A stretch of DNA of 64,000 nt from Bugula neritina. Its lineage: Eukaryota > Bryozoa > Gymnolaemata > Cheilostomatida > Bugulidae. Position 1 is the stretch's first letter; each line of letters opens with the position of its first letter. Below are positions 1 to 17,000 of the stretch, one piece after another. The notes under the pieces were generated by a model. That model had not been told where the DNA came from and ran no database searches. It saw only the letters and a program-made list of their open reading frames with translations. A program made the position numbers and the translations under genes. The DNA lies in NCBI GenBank assembly GCA_964035545.1, contig OZ037768.1, forward strand, positions 20,706,700-20,770,699, written 5' to 3'.

Positions 1-88
1 TAGACTCTCTGGCACACTTATTATTAACTAACATGTGACTAACATGGGAAGCTAACTCCCATTCCTGTTGAGTGACTCACAAACTTAC

Positions 89-4871
<4,783 letters not shown>

Positions 4872-6977
4872 TATGAAACCTTTAGTCAGGAGTAAAATTG
4901 AAGCAAGGTACATTGAATTGCCTAACAGAACATAGAAGCATAACTATAAAAAGAAAAGATAACCACTTTAAGTTTATTTAATGAATTGTTTTTAACATTT
5001 TTCAATTTGTAATATTACTAACTCAGCCTCAGGGCAGCACCAACATGAACATGTATTTGATTTTGTAGCGTTACCAAAATTATTACTATAAGTTTTGCTG
5101 TATTAGTGTATAGTCACTTAGTGTATAAGAAGTAGAAAGTGCTGAAGTAAAATATTTAAATTATAGTTAATATTATTATTATTAATATTATTATCACCAT
5201 GATTGTGATGATCATAATAAATTTGAAATGATAAATATAATGATAGTAATACTAATACTAATACTAATACTAATAGTAATACTAATAGTAATAGTAACAC
5301 TAATAGTAATACTAATACTGTAATACTAATAGTAAGTGTTATAAAATTAAAAAAATAAATTCAGTAACCACGTTTCAATAATACAACTGCAAAATAATAA
5401 TTTAAAAATACGCATAAATTAGCTCTTCTCAGTTTATATAAATTTAAAAAAACATAAATGTGTAATAGTAATACTATAAGTACAAGTATAAGTAATACTA
5501 ATTTGAAAATTCAAAGGTGAAATAATCAGATAATAAATCGTTTAGGAAATCGTAAAGAAACACAAAATAGTGTAAACGCGACAATAGTAATTCAGCCGTC
5601 GTAAAAATATCTCGTGACATTTAAGCTTACTGTAGCGAAGATAACTTCTATATGTAACTTGTACTTCCAAGTTCCACTGTTTAGCTGATAAGGGCCATTT
5701 ATTAAATCAAAATAATATTATATGTTTTTTCATAGGCAAGTTACCCAATAAGAGAATATAATCAGTTTTTATTACCTTAGCCAAGCAGTAGCAGTCTTAT
5801 GGTACCTATGAGCTGTGGTTGGCGTGCACTAGATCTCACCTGGGTTCTGCTTGACATGTTATAAAAGATTATAAAAAATAGATGAATTATGCTGCACTTT
5901 AATCTCTCAGCAAAATATGTGCTATATAAATTATAATAGAATTCAAAGCACATAATGCATCATTTTTGCCTAAATAATTTTAGGTTATAAATAGAGTTTT
6001 GAACTATAATATATGCATATTTATAGCACAAAATCTAGATAGCAAAGCTATATGGTGTATGGGGAAGGAATTTCGCAGCTTGTAGAAATTAATTGCTCCA
6101 GCTAATATAAATAACATTATGTGAAAATATTTTTATACCTAGCAACTATAACATTGTTATAGTTTAAATTTCTTAAATATGAGTCATATCTGGCATATTA
6201 TGAGTCATTGCCTGATTATATGACAACATTCAACTACGGTGTTGTCATCCAATAAGGCTGGGATCAAATATTTTTTCAGAGAGGAGACAACTATTTTTAC
6301 GGTAAGCAGACAAATGAATCCAAATATAAATTTTATAATAGACTTTGTTTGAAAAATGTACATAACTTTATACTTTATTTTCAAGTGGTATTACCTATTA
6401 CCCTTATTACATAATATTGTATAAAAGAAGATTACTTGTCTACTGACTGCCTTATCTGTGTAACTAATATTGATTTATATAAAATTCTGCATTGTTTACT
6501 CCTATTATTAGTTCACCATGGAGCCTCAGTACTTCATAATTCAATGGAACAATTCATTCTATTGTAGGAAGAGGTCAATTTACATTACATTTAGCACAGC
6601 TATTACAGTCTATCTTTTATATTGCTCCAACTAATTGCATAGCTAATTCATTTCATATCAACACGCCAAGTTATCTCATTTAGAGTAAAGATCTTAGAGT
6701 GAGCATCTAATAAGAGGTATTTATAAATATGCAGCATACGCTAATATATAACCATGCTTACAGCATGAAATGTTGACATTTTTTTAGTAAGTTATAACTA
6801 TTTTTATGTGAGAATGCTAATTAAGTGCCTGACGTGCCATTTTCTGTGATTGAATAAAATATTACTATTAAAAGCTCAAGTATTATAGTTATAGGTTATA
6901 TTTGTAGAGTACTAATTGTTACTGTAGGGGTTAAAAAATGTTCATCTATACTTAGAATTTCAATCTACTCAATAGAG
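4872..6977. other. Intergenic spacer between DHX38 and the membrane-protein gene
   Basis: About 2.1 kb of AT-rich sequence lying between two divergently transcribed genes. Apart from a TAATAC-type microsatellite at 5232-5336 I see no coding exon, RNA gene or convincing core promoter. Both 5' ends point into it, so the promoters of DHX38 and of the plus-strand gene should lie here. Confidence 0.6.
5232..5336. repeat. TAATAC/TAATAG hexamer microsatellite
   Basis: Runs of ACTAAT and AGTAAT trinucleotide pairs. The same simple motif recurs at 10655-10682 and, in the complementary AGTATT form, at 32250-32290 and 33120-33180. It is a genome-wide simple repeat type rather than a local feature. Confidence 0.85.
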
Positions 6978-7940
6978 ATGGAGTTGGTATTTAGATACTA
7001 CATGCAAATTCTAGCGAAACGCATGCTAGTAACTTCCTTTTTAATTGCTACAGGTGAGCCGACAGCATATCTCATGGCTGACGCTTTGGCAAACATTGCT
7101 TGCTGTTTCGATGCTTCGAAAGACCTTGGTGAGACTTCAGTTGAGCTGGTTATATGTAACTGCTCAGTCACTAAGAGATGCTGCATTAAATGGGAGACTT
7201 TCACCTTTGTGGCAGCATTAGTATTCAGTTCAGTTGACTTCATAGCAGACGTGTTTGGGTACAAGAGTTTTGTGGACACAGTAACAGACAAACAAAAGAT
7301 TCAGGTGTACATAGACGTGTGGCTTGCGTTAATGATCATCAGTGGGGTCATTATCTTGAGTGAGATTTCCTTGCCCCTTTACAGTCTCATCAACATAACT
7401 GGTTGCTGTACCAAGGCCACTATGGAGGAAGAAGATGTTGATAAATATCGAGAAAAAACGAAATATTGGAGTCGAGCAAACAACATAGCTGTGGTTCTAA
7501 CTGAAGATGGAGTGGTTGCTTTGATTAAAGTACTGATAGCCTTTCGATCAGTTGATGCTGTTCAAGACTTACAAGAGACTGCTGGAGTCGTAAACTCTTG
7601 TATTGCATTTGCAGTTACATTTCTGAGACACTGTTTATTAATGATGCAAATAATCACCAAGTTAAGCAGAAATAACGTCCTGTTTTCAAAGCGCCCAGCT
7701 TGGGAATCTGGTTACTGTGTAAAGGCAACGCTGGGACTTTACTGCTTGTTTTTTCTCACTCTGTTCTTTTCTTGCTGTTCCATTGGTTTAACAGGGATGT
7801 CTATGGCGATATCTCTGAAACAGTTTGTCGTCCATCATGATGACATTGAAGACTTCATACTGAACATTACCTTACTGTGTGTTATTGTTCCTTGTATGAT
7901 GATATTGTCTGTTTTCATAATCATTCAGGCAAGATGGTAG
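6978..7940 (+). CDS. Multi-pass membrane protein, possibly TMEM26-like (copy 1)
   Basis: Intronless 320-codon ORF. Hydrophobic segments lie near residues 73-95, 112-140, 165-185, 203-225, 246-275 and 291-316, giving about six membrane passes. A Cys-rich stretch (VICNCSVTKRCC) precedes the first clear one. The layout NNIAVVLTEDGVVALIKVLI followed by a second helix ending in MMQII resembles the C-terminal half of vertebrate TMEM26, whose molecular role is not established. That link is from memory and weak. Copy 2 at 44978-45913 on the other strand differs at only about 35 of 305 aligned residues. Two stretches differ most: residues after the third helix (KATMEEEDVD versus NKSLTDEEIIK) and the loop before the last helix (KQFVVHH versus KLIDIYH). 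The two N-termini differ before LVTSF because of small indels, so the true start may be the ATG at residue 17. No introns or UTR signals are seen. Confidence 0.8.
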   Translation: MELVFRYYMQILAKRMLVTSFLIATGEPTAYLMADALANIACCFDASKDLGETSVELVICNCSVTKRCCIKWETFTFVAALVFSSVDFIADVFGYKSFVDTVTDKQKIQVYIDVWLALMIISGVIILSEISLPLYSLINITGCCTKATMEEEDVDKYREKTKYWSRANNIAVVLTEDGVVALIKVLIAFRSVDAVQDLQETAGVVNSCIAFAVTFLRHCLLMMQIITKLSRNNVLFSKRPAWESGYCVKATLGLYCLFFLTLFFSCCSIGLTGMSMAISLKQFVVHHDDIEDFILNITLLCVIVPCMMILSVFIIIQARW

Positions 7941-8377
7941 GCAGGCAAAATTTTTTGGAAACTTTTTTCAAATCGATGTCTTTTACAATTTAAACTTCTT
8001 TTTAGCTTCTAGATGTTTATTTAATCTATTCTAAATTTGCTATGCTAAACAAAAAACCTGTAAATTATATAATGATATGCGGCAGATATTTGTTCTAAGG
8101 TATTATATTATTATCATTATTATTATAATGCAACTATACTTCATTATATGAATTATATTTTCATCCTGTTATTGATAATAATGTATTAATGATGTTTCTA
8201 CAATATACTACTTAGAATTTCTTGGTGATCTGTCTTGTATATATACTTTTTAGTGGATCGATTAAAAAACTAGATAGCATCTTGTCACTCTTGCAGAATT
8301 TAGAAAATGAGCTGTGTAGGAAACACAACTTCTCCAATTGTTCGTTTTTAGAAGGCACTGTAATCAAACTTTCAATA
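7941..8377. other. Spacer 3' of the membrane-protein gene
   Basis: AT-rich 437 bp between the stop codon of copy 1 and the target duplication of the hAT-type element. No gene or clear polyadenylation signal was recognised. Confidence 0.5.
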
Positions 8378-8764
8378 CTCTAGATCAGGGCTGTCCAACA
8401 GGCGGCCCGGGGGCCGGATCCGGCCCCCCAGCTATATTTGTGTGACCCCCCAAGGTATAGCAAGTTACAAATTTTTGTTTATCAAATTTGCTAACTAGCC
8501 TGAAACAGCATCCCACTAAGAATTTCTATTGAAATTTAGTTTAAGTTCTTGTACAATATTGATCTGTGGGTGGCATGCGTGTTGCCTACTTGACATTGTT
8601 TAGCCTGAGATCAAACTACAACCAATAACAGCAAACTAGTCATTATAACCTGTTAGCTAGCAAGGCTGTAACTAGTAATGTAGACGCCTATATTATATAC
8701 TCATCTCTGCGCGTTCACTGAAGCGCAAAGTGATGCACAGTGCTTTTACTTAAAAAGAAATATA

Positions 8765-9460
8765 TAGTCTAGAAGTAACCTCCCAAAAAGTGCTCAAAAA
8801 ATTGGCTTATTACACTTTACTAGGTGGCCACTCAAAAAAAGTTGTTTCTAGATCAAAATTTTGTGCTGATTCTGAATCTACAAACTCTAGAATTCTATCT
8901 CTACCCAAACTCAAGATATTGCAAAAAACAAATCGGCATTTGTGAATTGTGCAAAATAGTATCCAATTTTATCAAGCTATCTTGAAGAAAAAATATTTGT
9001 TGAAATACCAAAAATAATTGCCTCTTACTTAGAATTCTATGCTGATACTGAATTTAAAGACTGCAAGAGACTATCTCAAATTATAACCAAGTTGTTTATA
9101 TAAACATATATAGTCTAGAAGTAACCTCCCAAAAAGTGCTCAAAAAATTGGCTTATTACACTTTACTAAATGGCCACTCAAAAGAAGTTGTTTTTAGATC
9201 AGAATTTTGTGCTGATTCTGAATCTACAAACTTTAGAACTCTATCTCTACCCAAACTCAAATTATTGCAAAAAACAAATCAACATTTTAGATGAGTGATA
9301 AAAAGAAATGTGGATTGTGCAAAATAGTATCCAATTTTATCAAGCTATCTTGAAGAAAAAATATTTGCTGAAATATCAAAAATAATTGCCTCTTACTTAG
9401 AATTCTATGCTGATATTGAATTTAAAGACTGCAAGACGCTATCCCAAATTAAAACCAAGT
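8765..9460. repeat. Tandem 346-bp duplication at the left end of the nested element
   Basis: 8765-9110 and 9111-9460 align nearly base for base. Shared blocks include CTCAAAAAATTGGCTTATTA and the GTGCTGATTCTGAATCTAC segment. The second copy carries a short extra stretch near 9285-9312. Confidence 0.9.
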
Positions 9461-9739
9461 TGTTTATAAAAACATGTATGTTTGTTATGAATCGACGTAT
9501 TATATTGCATGAGGCATAAGCATGCAGAATAATCATGTATGACCAAGCTATTTATGCAAAAATAAAAACAAAGTCATGCTGATGTGTGAAAAAACTATAT
9601 TTATAAAATTATAGTACAAAATAAATGTTGAAATGAATAAACATTGAAATCTTTTGAGCTCAGCCCAAGTGAACCATTTGCTATATAGTCTGTGGGTAGC
9701 CGTTAAACGTCTGCAAAAATCAACAAGATTTTGTAAAAT

Positions 9740-11226
9740 TATTTAGAGGAACAGAAGCATGAGAGATTATCAAAATCAAATTGGTTGCAGCAAAATATAT
9801 AACAAATGTCTAAAAATAGTGCTTTATTATGAAAAAGTATTCTCGTCACCATTGTCACTGCCGTCAGTCTCATTAGCTTCTTCCCCAATATAGAGCTTCT
9901 TCTCAGACAATCCTTACATTGACAAACATCAGTGCATGCACTGCATTTGAGATTTCTGACATCCACATCTTGATATGTTGCAGCTGGTCTTACAGGAGCA
10001 GTTTAAACTTTGCAATATACATGTTCAGGTACAGAAGCTTGAATCATCCACTTTATATTTATGTTGCCATGATCCTCAACAATCTTTTCATAGTGTTCTG
10101 GGGGTAGTGCATCAATACAGGCTGTTGTAACTCTTCTCCAAATGGCTGCCTGATAATTTGCTCTTTTTACATGCAAATTTAATTCATCTTTTGTTGGAGG
10201 CAAACTGTATTGAGTTATTTTAGACGGTGAACGAAATACAGTGTATCAGACATTATCTATATATGGATTTCCTGCTCCATAAAGCTTATAGACAAATTGT
10301 TCTACTTCAGCCGCTGTAATGGGTTACAGCTTAAAATACTTCCCAAGGTGTTCAAAGTTTCCCATACATTATGGATATTTTCTCAAAAGAGAGTAGGCTG
10401 TGCGCTATCCTTTTCCATAAAAAGCACTATAGTCGAATAAAAACCTGTTAAAGCATGAAATCTACCAAGTGCTGCACACAACTGCGGTTTGGATTTATTT
10501 GCTGCAATGTTGACATCCAAATATCTAATATGATTATGGTTTCTTCCCAGATAGACGCTATTTTTATTTTGTTACCATATATATTAATATTACCTATATA
10601 ACTGATGAATTGATTGCTAATATGCTAATAGCTATATGTAGCTAATACATATACTAATACTAATACTAATACTAATACTAATATAGTAATACATTAATAA
10701 TAGACGCTATCTTTAATGGATACTTATTAGCAAAATATATTTTCAAACAACAGACAAGATATATAAAATAATATACAAAATTAATAAGTTAATGCAAATC
10801 AAAAGAATTTATTTATGTGCTAAATAACAAGCAATTGATCCAAGTTTATTTAAATATACATATATTTCAATAATATTAAAATAAGTTGCACATGAAAATA
10901 CATTTTACCAAAATAAATAACTAGCGTCTAAGTAGGAAATTTAGTCTAGCCTCTATCTGGCATGACACCATGATTACCACACAAGTGAAAAAAAATAATT
11001 GGTAAGAAGGTAATGTTTTGCAAATAGCGAGACTTAGGATGAAAGATTGAGATTTGATTATTACACGCGAGATTATGATGTTCATAAGATATTTTGCATG
11101 TAACAAAGTTTGTGTATCTGCTTCCTCGTGTTTGGTAAAATTGTAGCAAACGCAATTTTTTTGGTATGCATCAACTATAATAACAATATTGTTCTCTAAA
11201 ATATTTTTACTCCACGTTTCACACAA
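9740..11226 (-). pseudogene. Decayed transposon-associated ORF with HEEADT motif and Cys-rich tail
   Basis: Read on the minus strand the order is: a HEEADTQTLLHAKYL motif near 11100-11130; an insertion-rich gap with AT microsatellite (10560-10900); a CAALGRFHALTGF segment near 10440-10500; EVEQFVYKLYGAGNPYIDN near 10290; SLPPTKDELNLHVKRANYQ (10203 down); and a Cys-rich tail LKCSACTDVCQCKDCLR near 9900-9950. I remember this order (HEEADTR..., a 'LTG...FFGKG' region, LPPT....H..R..YQ...W, then a CXC-like Cys cluster) from large recurrent ORFs in invertebrate mobile elements. Stops and frameshifts break every part, so it is dead here. No catalytic function is claimed. Confidence 0.6.
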
Positions 11227-11784
11227 AAATGCACCAGTCTCAAACTCAGCTTATTTTATTTGCTGATAAGAAATTATTATTTTTGTAACAAATGGCACAC
11301 ATGAAAAAAGTACATGCCTATGATCTTTGAATGAGGCAGCCCAAGATCATTTTTCTAATGGGTGGTCTAAATATAACCATATATATATTAAACATTATAG
11401 GAAAGCTTTAGGGTATTTCTTCTGTAATTATAACTGAGATAAATTGGCTCTATAGTCATTATATCAAGATAGTATAAAAATATGCATTTTAACCAATAGC
11501 ATTGTTTTAAAAACCAAATTGCTTATGTATAGATAGTTCAGCCTAAATTTATTAGCAAAGCTCAATTGTACACATTCAAAATATTATCTTCCGGAGTCCA
11601 GATCAACCAGCTCATGCTTCTCATTACTTTTTTGTAAAAGTAGTTATTATATAATAAAATGGTGAAGAAAATCATTAGCAGACACAGCTTTACTTATAAT
11701 TCGCCTTTTTTATAGCTGATCAATAATAATGTTTGCCTTATAACTAATAAACCCATTCCTTTGCTAGTTTTCGTCCAAATAATC

Positions 11785-12194
11785 CACTTTTTTCAGATTT
11801 TTTCACAAGAAAATCACTAGAAATAAACTCAGAGAAGTGAAAAACACATCTATGATTATCTGCAAAAGTTTTTGCTTGTATATATAATAAACTAGCTTCA
11901 ATAATTTCAAGATTATATTCAATGGATTTGGACAAAGTTGTGGGAAGACAACTCCTGTAACATTTAAAAGAGCTTTTGTGACTAACTGGGTGGACAGAAA
12001 AATTTGGAGTTTTTATAAAAGAAAAGTGAAAAAAGTATCTATAATTATTAGCAAATTTATTTTGCTTATATAAAATAAATTAGCTTGAATAATTCCAAAA
12101 TATTTAGCTGATTCACAAAAACGTTAAGAGAAAACAACTCCTGTTTAATTTTAAAAGTTTGAAGCGCTTTTGTGGCTAACTGGGTGCACAGAAC
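11785..12194. repeat. Duplicated right subterminal region of the nested element
   Basis: Two degenerate copies. Shared markers are ACAACTCCTGT, then CTTTTGTG(A/G)CTAACTGGGTG and ACAGAA, at 11948-11998 and 12134-12194. Preceding AT-rich stretches also match. Confidence 0.65.
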
Positions 12195-13637
12195 AGTCTA
12201 GAGTTTTCACAGATTAATTAGGACCCTTCAAACTTTCTATTTTTAAAAAAATTGCGTGGCCACCTCTCGAAGTGTAATGAGTGAAAGATAATTGGAGGTT
12301 ACTTCTAGACTAATACCATTTCCAGTGTATAAATCCATAATCTATATAAAATATAAAAGTCATTCCTTTTTTACTCAGATATCATGTTTTCTTGCTAAGA
12401 TATTTTACTGGTACTAAAAGATCAACTTTTCAGGCGAAAATATAGCCGAAATTGTGCAGTTTTTTTCTATAACTTTACAAAAGAATGAAAAAGTCCAAAA
12501 AAGTTGCATTGGTAAAAATAAGATTCACAACATAGTTTTTAAATTTTGATCTATAGTGGCCTACAATTAAATGAGATTTTTTTACTGGTAGCCTACTGAA
12601 TTTTTACACAGTTACAATGCAAACCTCAGCAAGGCCGTTGCAGCTAAAGATTTGCCTTTAGCTATCCTGTGCAGACAAATATTTCAAAGACATTTAATCG
12701 GGACCGGCCATATAGAGACAAGACTTTTTTGAAAGTATAACTATAAGATCTCATTTTTATTGACTGTATTGTGAAAGATAAGTAATTGAAGAATCTCTGG
12801 CACACTTCACTTATGCATGCAGTACTAAAATATTCTTATATACGTTAGTTTTCATTTACCTACTGTTTTAAGGTTAGATGCCTAAACAATTTTGCTTTAT
12901 AATGAATTTTGTGCGAGTATGTACTGAAATGATTTGGGATTTATGATCGCCTTGACCTTTGACTGCTTGTTAGATGCTGCACAGCATTAGCACTGAGATA
13001 GCTTGAAGGTTTGAACTTTCAATTTTCAGTCAAATGAAATACACAAAAATAAATACTACACTTCACTCACTAGTCAGCACTTAGTCCAGCAACTAAGGGT
13101 TATATGTTCTGATATAACGAAACCAGATATTAAGAGAATTGTTCAAGGCAAACAATACTCACTGTGTACTCACAAGTGTCTCACTGATGCTTGTAAAATA
13201 TAACTATACTGGTATGAGTACAGACTCTTAGCACTGGCACATCTTGTTTAAATTTGCATGTGCAATCATGAATATATACTTTGTATGTATATATGTATTA
13301 TTTTTTATGCACAAACATAAATGCATATAATATAATTATTGATTATTAAAGTAATAAAAATGAAATGTTTCTTGTTTACCTATTTTAATTAAATGCATAT
13401 ATATATATATACACACATACACGTATAAATAATATATATCTATTTAAATATGTTATGATTTTAATAAACATGCAAAGCCTAGCCATCGCTTATAATTATA
13501 ATACATATAGCCTGCAGATGTTTTATGGATCTTGAAAATTGATTTTAAAAACAGAAAAAAAAATGTGGCCCTCGGCCCAAGCTGAAATTTGCAGACTGGC
13601 CCTCGGTCTGAAAAGGTTGGACACCCCTGCTCTAGAT

Positions 13638-15334
13638 ATTTGATACAGTAGATGTAAGAGAAAAACTTCCATATTGGCCTATGCTGTGCACCAACAGTCC
13701 AAAGATTAGCTCATTTATAGTTAATATCGGATGCTCTCAAGCTTTATAGTACCTGCACTCTACAGCCTGCTAGATATGTATTACTTGATATTTGCTATTA
13801 TTTTTTATCGCCTTATATCTTTTCATTATTTTCATTGGTTTATTATGCTATGCTAATTAAACTTTTTCTTTTAGCTTTATTATGTACTGTCATACCTTTA
13901 TTATCTACTTTGTCCTATGTCATTTAAATTCATTGTCTTATGGCTTATCCCACTTCTCACTACACTAATTACTTCTTTCTATAACTCAGATATCTATTTT
14001 CTACAGGACTTTATAGGTTCTATTATGCAGGGATTGAACAGGTACATTATGCCTGAAATAAATCATTGCACAAGCATGCATTGTGCATGTGTGTGTTTAA
14101 AAACAATTCTAGACTCACTTCAATGTAGTTTTTTAGGTGATTTGCAATTACAATTAAAATATAATATGTTGGCAGCTACTAAGAATAAAGCAAACTGCTA
14201 TTGTGACTAGGATCTACATTTAAGAGCAACAGCAGTTTTACAAGTATTAAGAGTTATCTCACTATTTTTTTCATCAACAGATATAATGTAGGCTCATAGA
14301 AAGAAGACAATTTAGGCTGCGGATATACCATTGGCACTAAAAAATAATAGCAATATAATATGAATAAATTTTAATTAGATGCTAATGAACTGTTATTATA
14401 TTCATGATTATATATCTAACAATTTTATTTAGACATTAATCAACACTTTTTCAAGTCTCAAGGTCCCCATCTTTATTCAAACTATAACTCTTACAGGGTT
14501 TTAGTTCAATGATTATAACCCTCTGAAAATGTTGACAGAAACACTATTAGAAAATTATTTCCAACATTCTGGTATATTGTGTATATGTTGACAACTTTAT
14601 TGTTTAAAAATTAAGAGCAAAAATTAAAAAGAATGAATGCTACTAAAAACATGTGTAACCCAATGAAGACATATTTGTCAAAGTTAATGTGACGAATAAG
14701 TATAGAAAAGTGTAAATAAGAGCTGGTGATAATTAGTAAGCTGCATTGACAATTTAACTAGCCCAACACTTGAAAGCTATAATTTTGATGTGTTACAGTT
14801 GATTCAAAACAGAAATACATTGCTTGATAGCTTTTTAATTAAATAAATAAAAAAATAATTCTAACTGTCTGCGAGCAGCTAAGCTAATAATACAAAATAA
14901 TATTGTAAAAAGTTGAGCAATTTTGATCTAAAGCTGGACATTAGCAGTAAGCGTGACACTTTGAATATCTAAGTTTTCCATTAAGCTTAATTTGAAATGT
15001 AGGTCTAGGTAATGTAGGCCTAGGTCCAACTGACAGTTATAAGATTATCAGTGCAAATGTTATTAAATTCATTCTACTAGGTATTTTTCTCAGAACTTCA
15101 CTTTCAAACTTTAAAGCCTTTTTTCCCCTTATGGTAAGGTGGTGATTACCTGCTAAAAAACAACATCAGTGACTAAAAACAAACAAAATATAGGCACATG
15201 CCTAAATGATTTGTACTAAAATAAAATAGTTTCAGAAAAATATTACTCGATAATTATATTGTTCTCAAGTGCTATTTATAGTAAAAATGGCAATTTATTG
15301 TTTGCATAGAACGTACCTCACCTTGAGTTAAGCC
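13638..15334. other. AT-rich spacer right of the hAT-type element
   Basis: About 1.7 kb. I see no coding exon with family similarity, no RNA gene and no terminal repeats. Short open frames here have no recognisable composition. Confidence 0.5.
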
Positions 15335-15552
15335 AGTTGATGTCGGAGTAGAGCTGAGGCCGTTTTAATAGATTCACCAGTACACAGCAAAGAAGTCCTT
15401 CAGCTCTGGTAATATCTAGTCACTCTTGTGTGACAATGCCACCTCACTACATCTCCCCTGTAGTCAGACAAAAAAAGAAGCAGTATGAAGTCATGATCAA
15501 TTCTAACAAAAACAAAGAAGCAAACAAACTGTTTATGGTAGCATTTACATAT
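15335..15552 (+). repeat. Repeat block R1, copy a, left part
   Basis: GAGCTGAGGCCGTTTT to AGCATTTACATAT is matched by 25565-25762. In copy b the similarity continues without a break into sequence that here resumes only near 17159. So the LTR-retroelement fragment 15553-17158 was inserted into this copy. Confidence 0.85.
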
Positions 15553-15903
15553 TGTTGTGGAATTATACCTCCGGGAACATGCATTCCGGAGTTGTCTTCT
15601 TTTACCTTTATTTTATTTTCACTTTTTTGCAAGAATGTTGAAGCTGGAAATTTGTTATCCGAAATTCGGGGTTTCCAAAGTTCGGCACCAACGATTTTCG
15701 GACAACAAAGGATCTGTTGTGTGTGTGTCTTTTGTTCTGCATGTATAAAAGCAGGCGAGCTCCAGTGGAGATTTAGTCTACCACTGGAGCTCGCTTGTGA
15801 AGGACCTATTTTTCTACGCTATAATAAAGACTGATTCTACCTACTACTTCATCACTCTTTTTGTTCTTGCACTAAGTTACATTCCACCCACAAGTTTATC
15901 ACA
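15553..15903 (+). promoter_or_regulatory. 5' LTR with TATA box and polyadenylation signal
   Basis: Starts TGTTGTGG and ends TATCACA, fitting the TG...CA rule. It contains TATAAAA at 15743-15749 and AATAAA at 15823-15828, in the right order for U3-R-U5. An exact 14-bp stem, GCGAGCTCCAGTGG (15755-15768) and its inverse (15781-15794) around a 12-nt loop, lies just after the TATA box. Confidence 0.75.
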
Positions 15904-15904
15904 T

Positions 15905-15924
15905 TGGTGGCAGCGGTGGGATTC
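15905..15924 (+). promoter_or_regulatory. Primer-binding site, tRNA-Leu type
   Basis: TGGTGGCAGCGGTGGGATTC is complementary to the 3' end of animal tRNA-Leu (acceptor end ...ATCCCACCGCTGCCA plus CCA), one base after the LTR end. That tRNA sequence is from general knowledge. Confidence 0.8.
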
Positions 15925-15952
15925 CGAATAACTAAGTGCTAAGGAGAACAGG

Positions 15953-17000
15953 ATGGCTCCAGGGGAGGAAGGGAGGACGACCCCTGGAGAATCAGACACC
16001 AACCCTCACTGTTGAGGCTTGGTTACAGCCCTCCGGAAATTGCAGGGGACGAGTTAGGCGCCACCTGGCGACAGGTACCGCTTCAAGCCCCCGATTTTCA
16101 GAAGTGAAGGGGATGCCGAGCAGTTCATCCGTGAGTTTGAAGATGTGGCTACCATTGCTGAATGGCCAGCTCGGGTGCGCATCCTTTAACCCCAGGGCTG
16201 TTTGACAGGCTGGGCCAAAAGTTTCGCTCTTGGACCCAATGAGGCTCACGCCCTACGAGCCCTCAGGACCTGGTTTGGCCTGACAGCCGAGGAAGCTTCG
16301 GATCGCCTACAGGCCATGAGGAGATATTGAAGGAGGCCTCTGGAGGACCACGCGAATGCGGTGGAACGTCTGGCTCAGACTGCTTTCAGTCATGCATCCA
16401 GCGCCGACAGGAAGCACCTGGTCTACAACGCGTTCTTCGAGAGTATAAACGACCCAGACTTACATCGCTATTGGCTAGCCGTCAAGGTCAGCAGTTTGGA
16501 AGAAGCCTTAGAGATAGGAAAAGCCTATATCCAGGGAGAGGCATTGAGGGGCGAGCTTCACCGCCCGCCAGGTGGTCAAAGACGATGAAAAAACCGCCAT
16601 GCTCCCAGCCCCGCAAGTGTCGGCAGCAACGACAAAGTCACCTGAGCAAACGCAGCTCACCGTGTTGATGGACATGGTGAAGGGCCTGCAGGCTACGATG
16701 ACTGAGTTGCAACAAAGCCAGGTAGATAGGCGAGCTCCCCGATCGCGGGACGACCCTGTCTACCCCTTTTAGCCTAACTGCTGGAGATGCGGGACGCCGG
16801 GGCATGTAAGGAGAAACTGCCCGAAAGGCCACCGGCCTTTAAACACCTGAGGCTCACGGTAATTTCCGCCGACCGTGGGCCCCAAGCCAATCCCATCCAG
16901 AATAGGGCTCAGAAGGAGCCGAGAGGACCTCCACAGAGCCTGCTGATACTGAGTGACAGGCACCACGGAGACCGAAATGTCTGCCGATCCTGCTGCCATG
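15953..17000 (+). pseudogene. Gag remnant with CCHC zinc knuckle
   Basis: Begins near ATGGCTCCAGGGGAGGAAGG. Short open pieces in shifting frames read like a capsid: GDAEQFIREFEDVATIAEW, then HANAVERLAQTAF and a KHLVYNAFFESI stretch. A CCHC knuckle CWRCGTPGHVRRNC sits at 16779-16820. Gag proteins bind the element RNA and form the particle. Several stops and frameshifts interrupt it, so it is not functional as it stands. Confidence 0.75.

Larger units (their letters stand above)
8765..12312. mobile_element. Nested DNA element inside the hAT-type element
   Basis: Left terminus TAGTCTAGAAGTAACCTCC; right terminus is its exact inverse (12294-12312). The inverted similarity continues inward about 80 bp, including the shared GTGGCCAC motif. 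The left end is duplicated in tandem with a period of 346 bp (8765 and 9111). The right subterminal region is also duplicated, with a period of about 200 bp (11785-11998 and 12008-12194). Superfamily not assigned; a short target duplication (TA or ATA) is possible. It carries a decayed minus-strand ORF. Confidence 0.7.
8386..13629. mobile_element. hAT-type DNA transposon, non-autonomous, host to a nested element
   Basis: The left end reads CAGGGCTGTCCAAC and the right end is the inverse of CAGGGGTGTCCAAC: an imperfect 14-bp terminal inverted repeat. Perfect 8-bp direct repeats CTCTAGAT flank it at 8378-8385 and 13630-13637. Eight-bp target duplications with CAGGG..-type termini are typical of the hAT superfamily. 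Subterminal G/C-rich stretches (GGCGGCCCGGGGGCC on the left, GGCCCTCGGCCC on the right) are another common feature of such elements. No transposase ORF is seen in the outer part (8400-8764 and 12313-13560). Much of the length is a second element inserted or captured inside. Confidence 0.85.

Noticed and set aside
13917-14210. 97-codon open frame
   Set aside because: AT-rich, no recognisable domain, no splice partners and no paralogue in the window.
15430-15834. 134-codon open frame
   Set aside because: It runs across the junction of repeat R1 and the LTR, so it is a chance fusion of two repeats.
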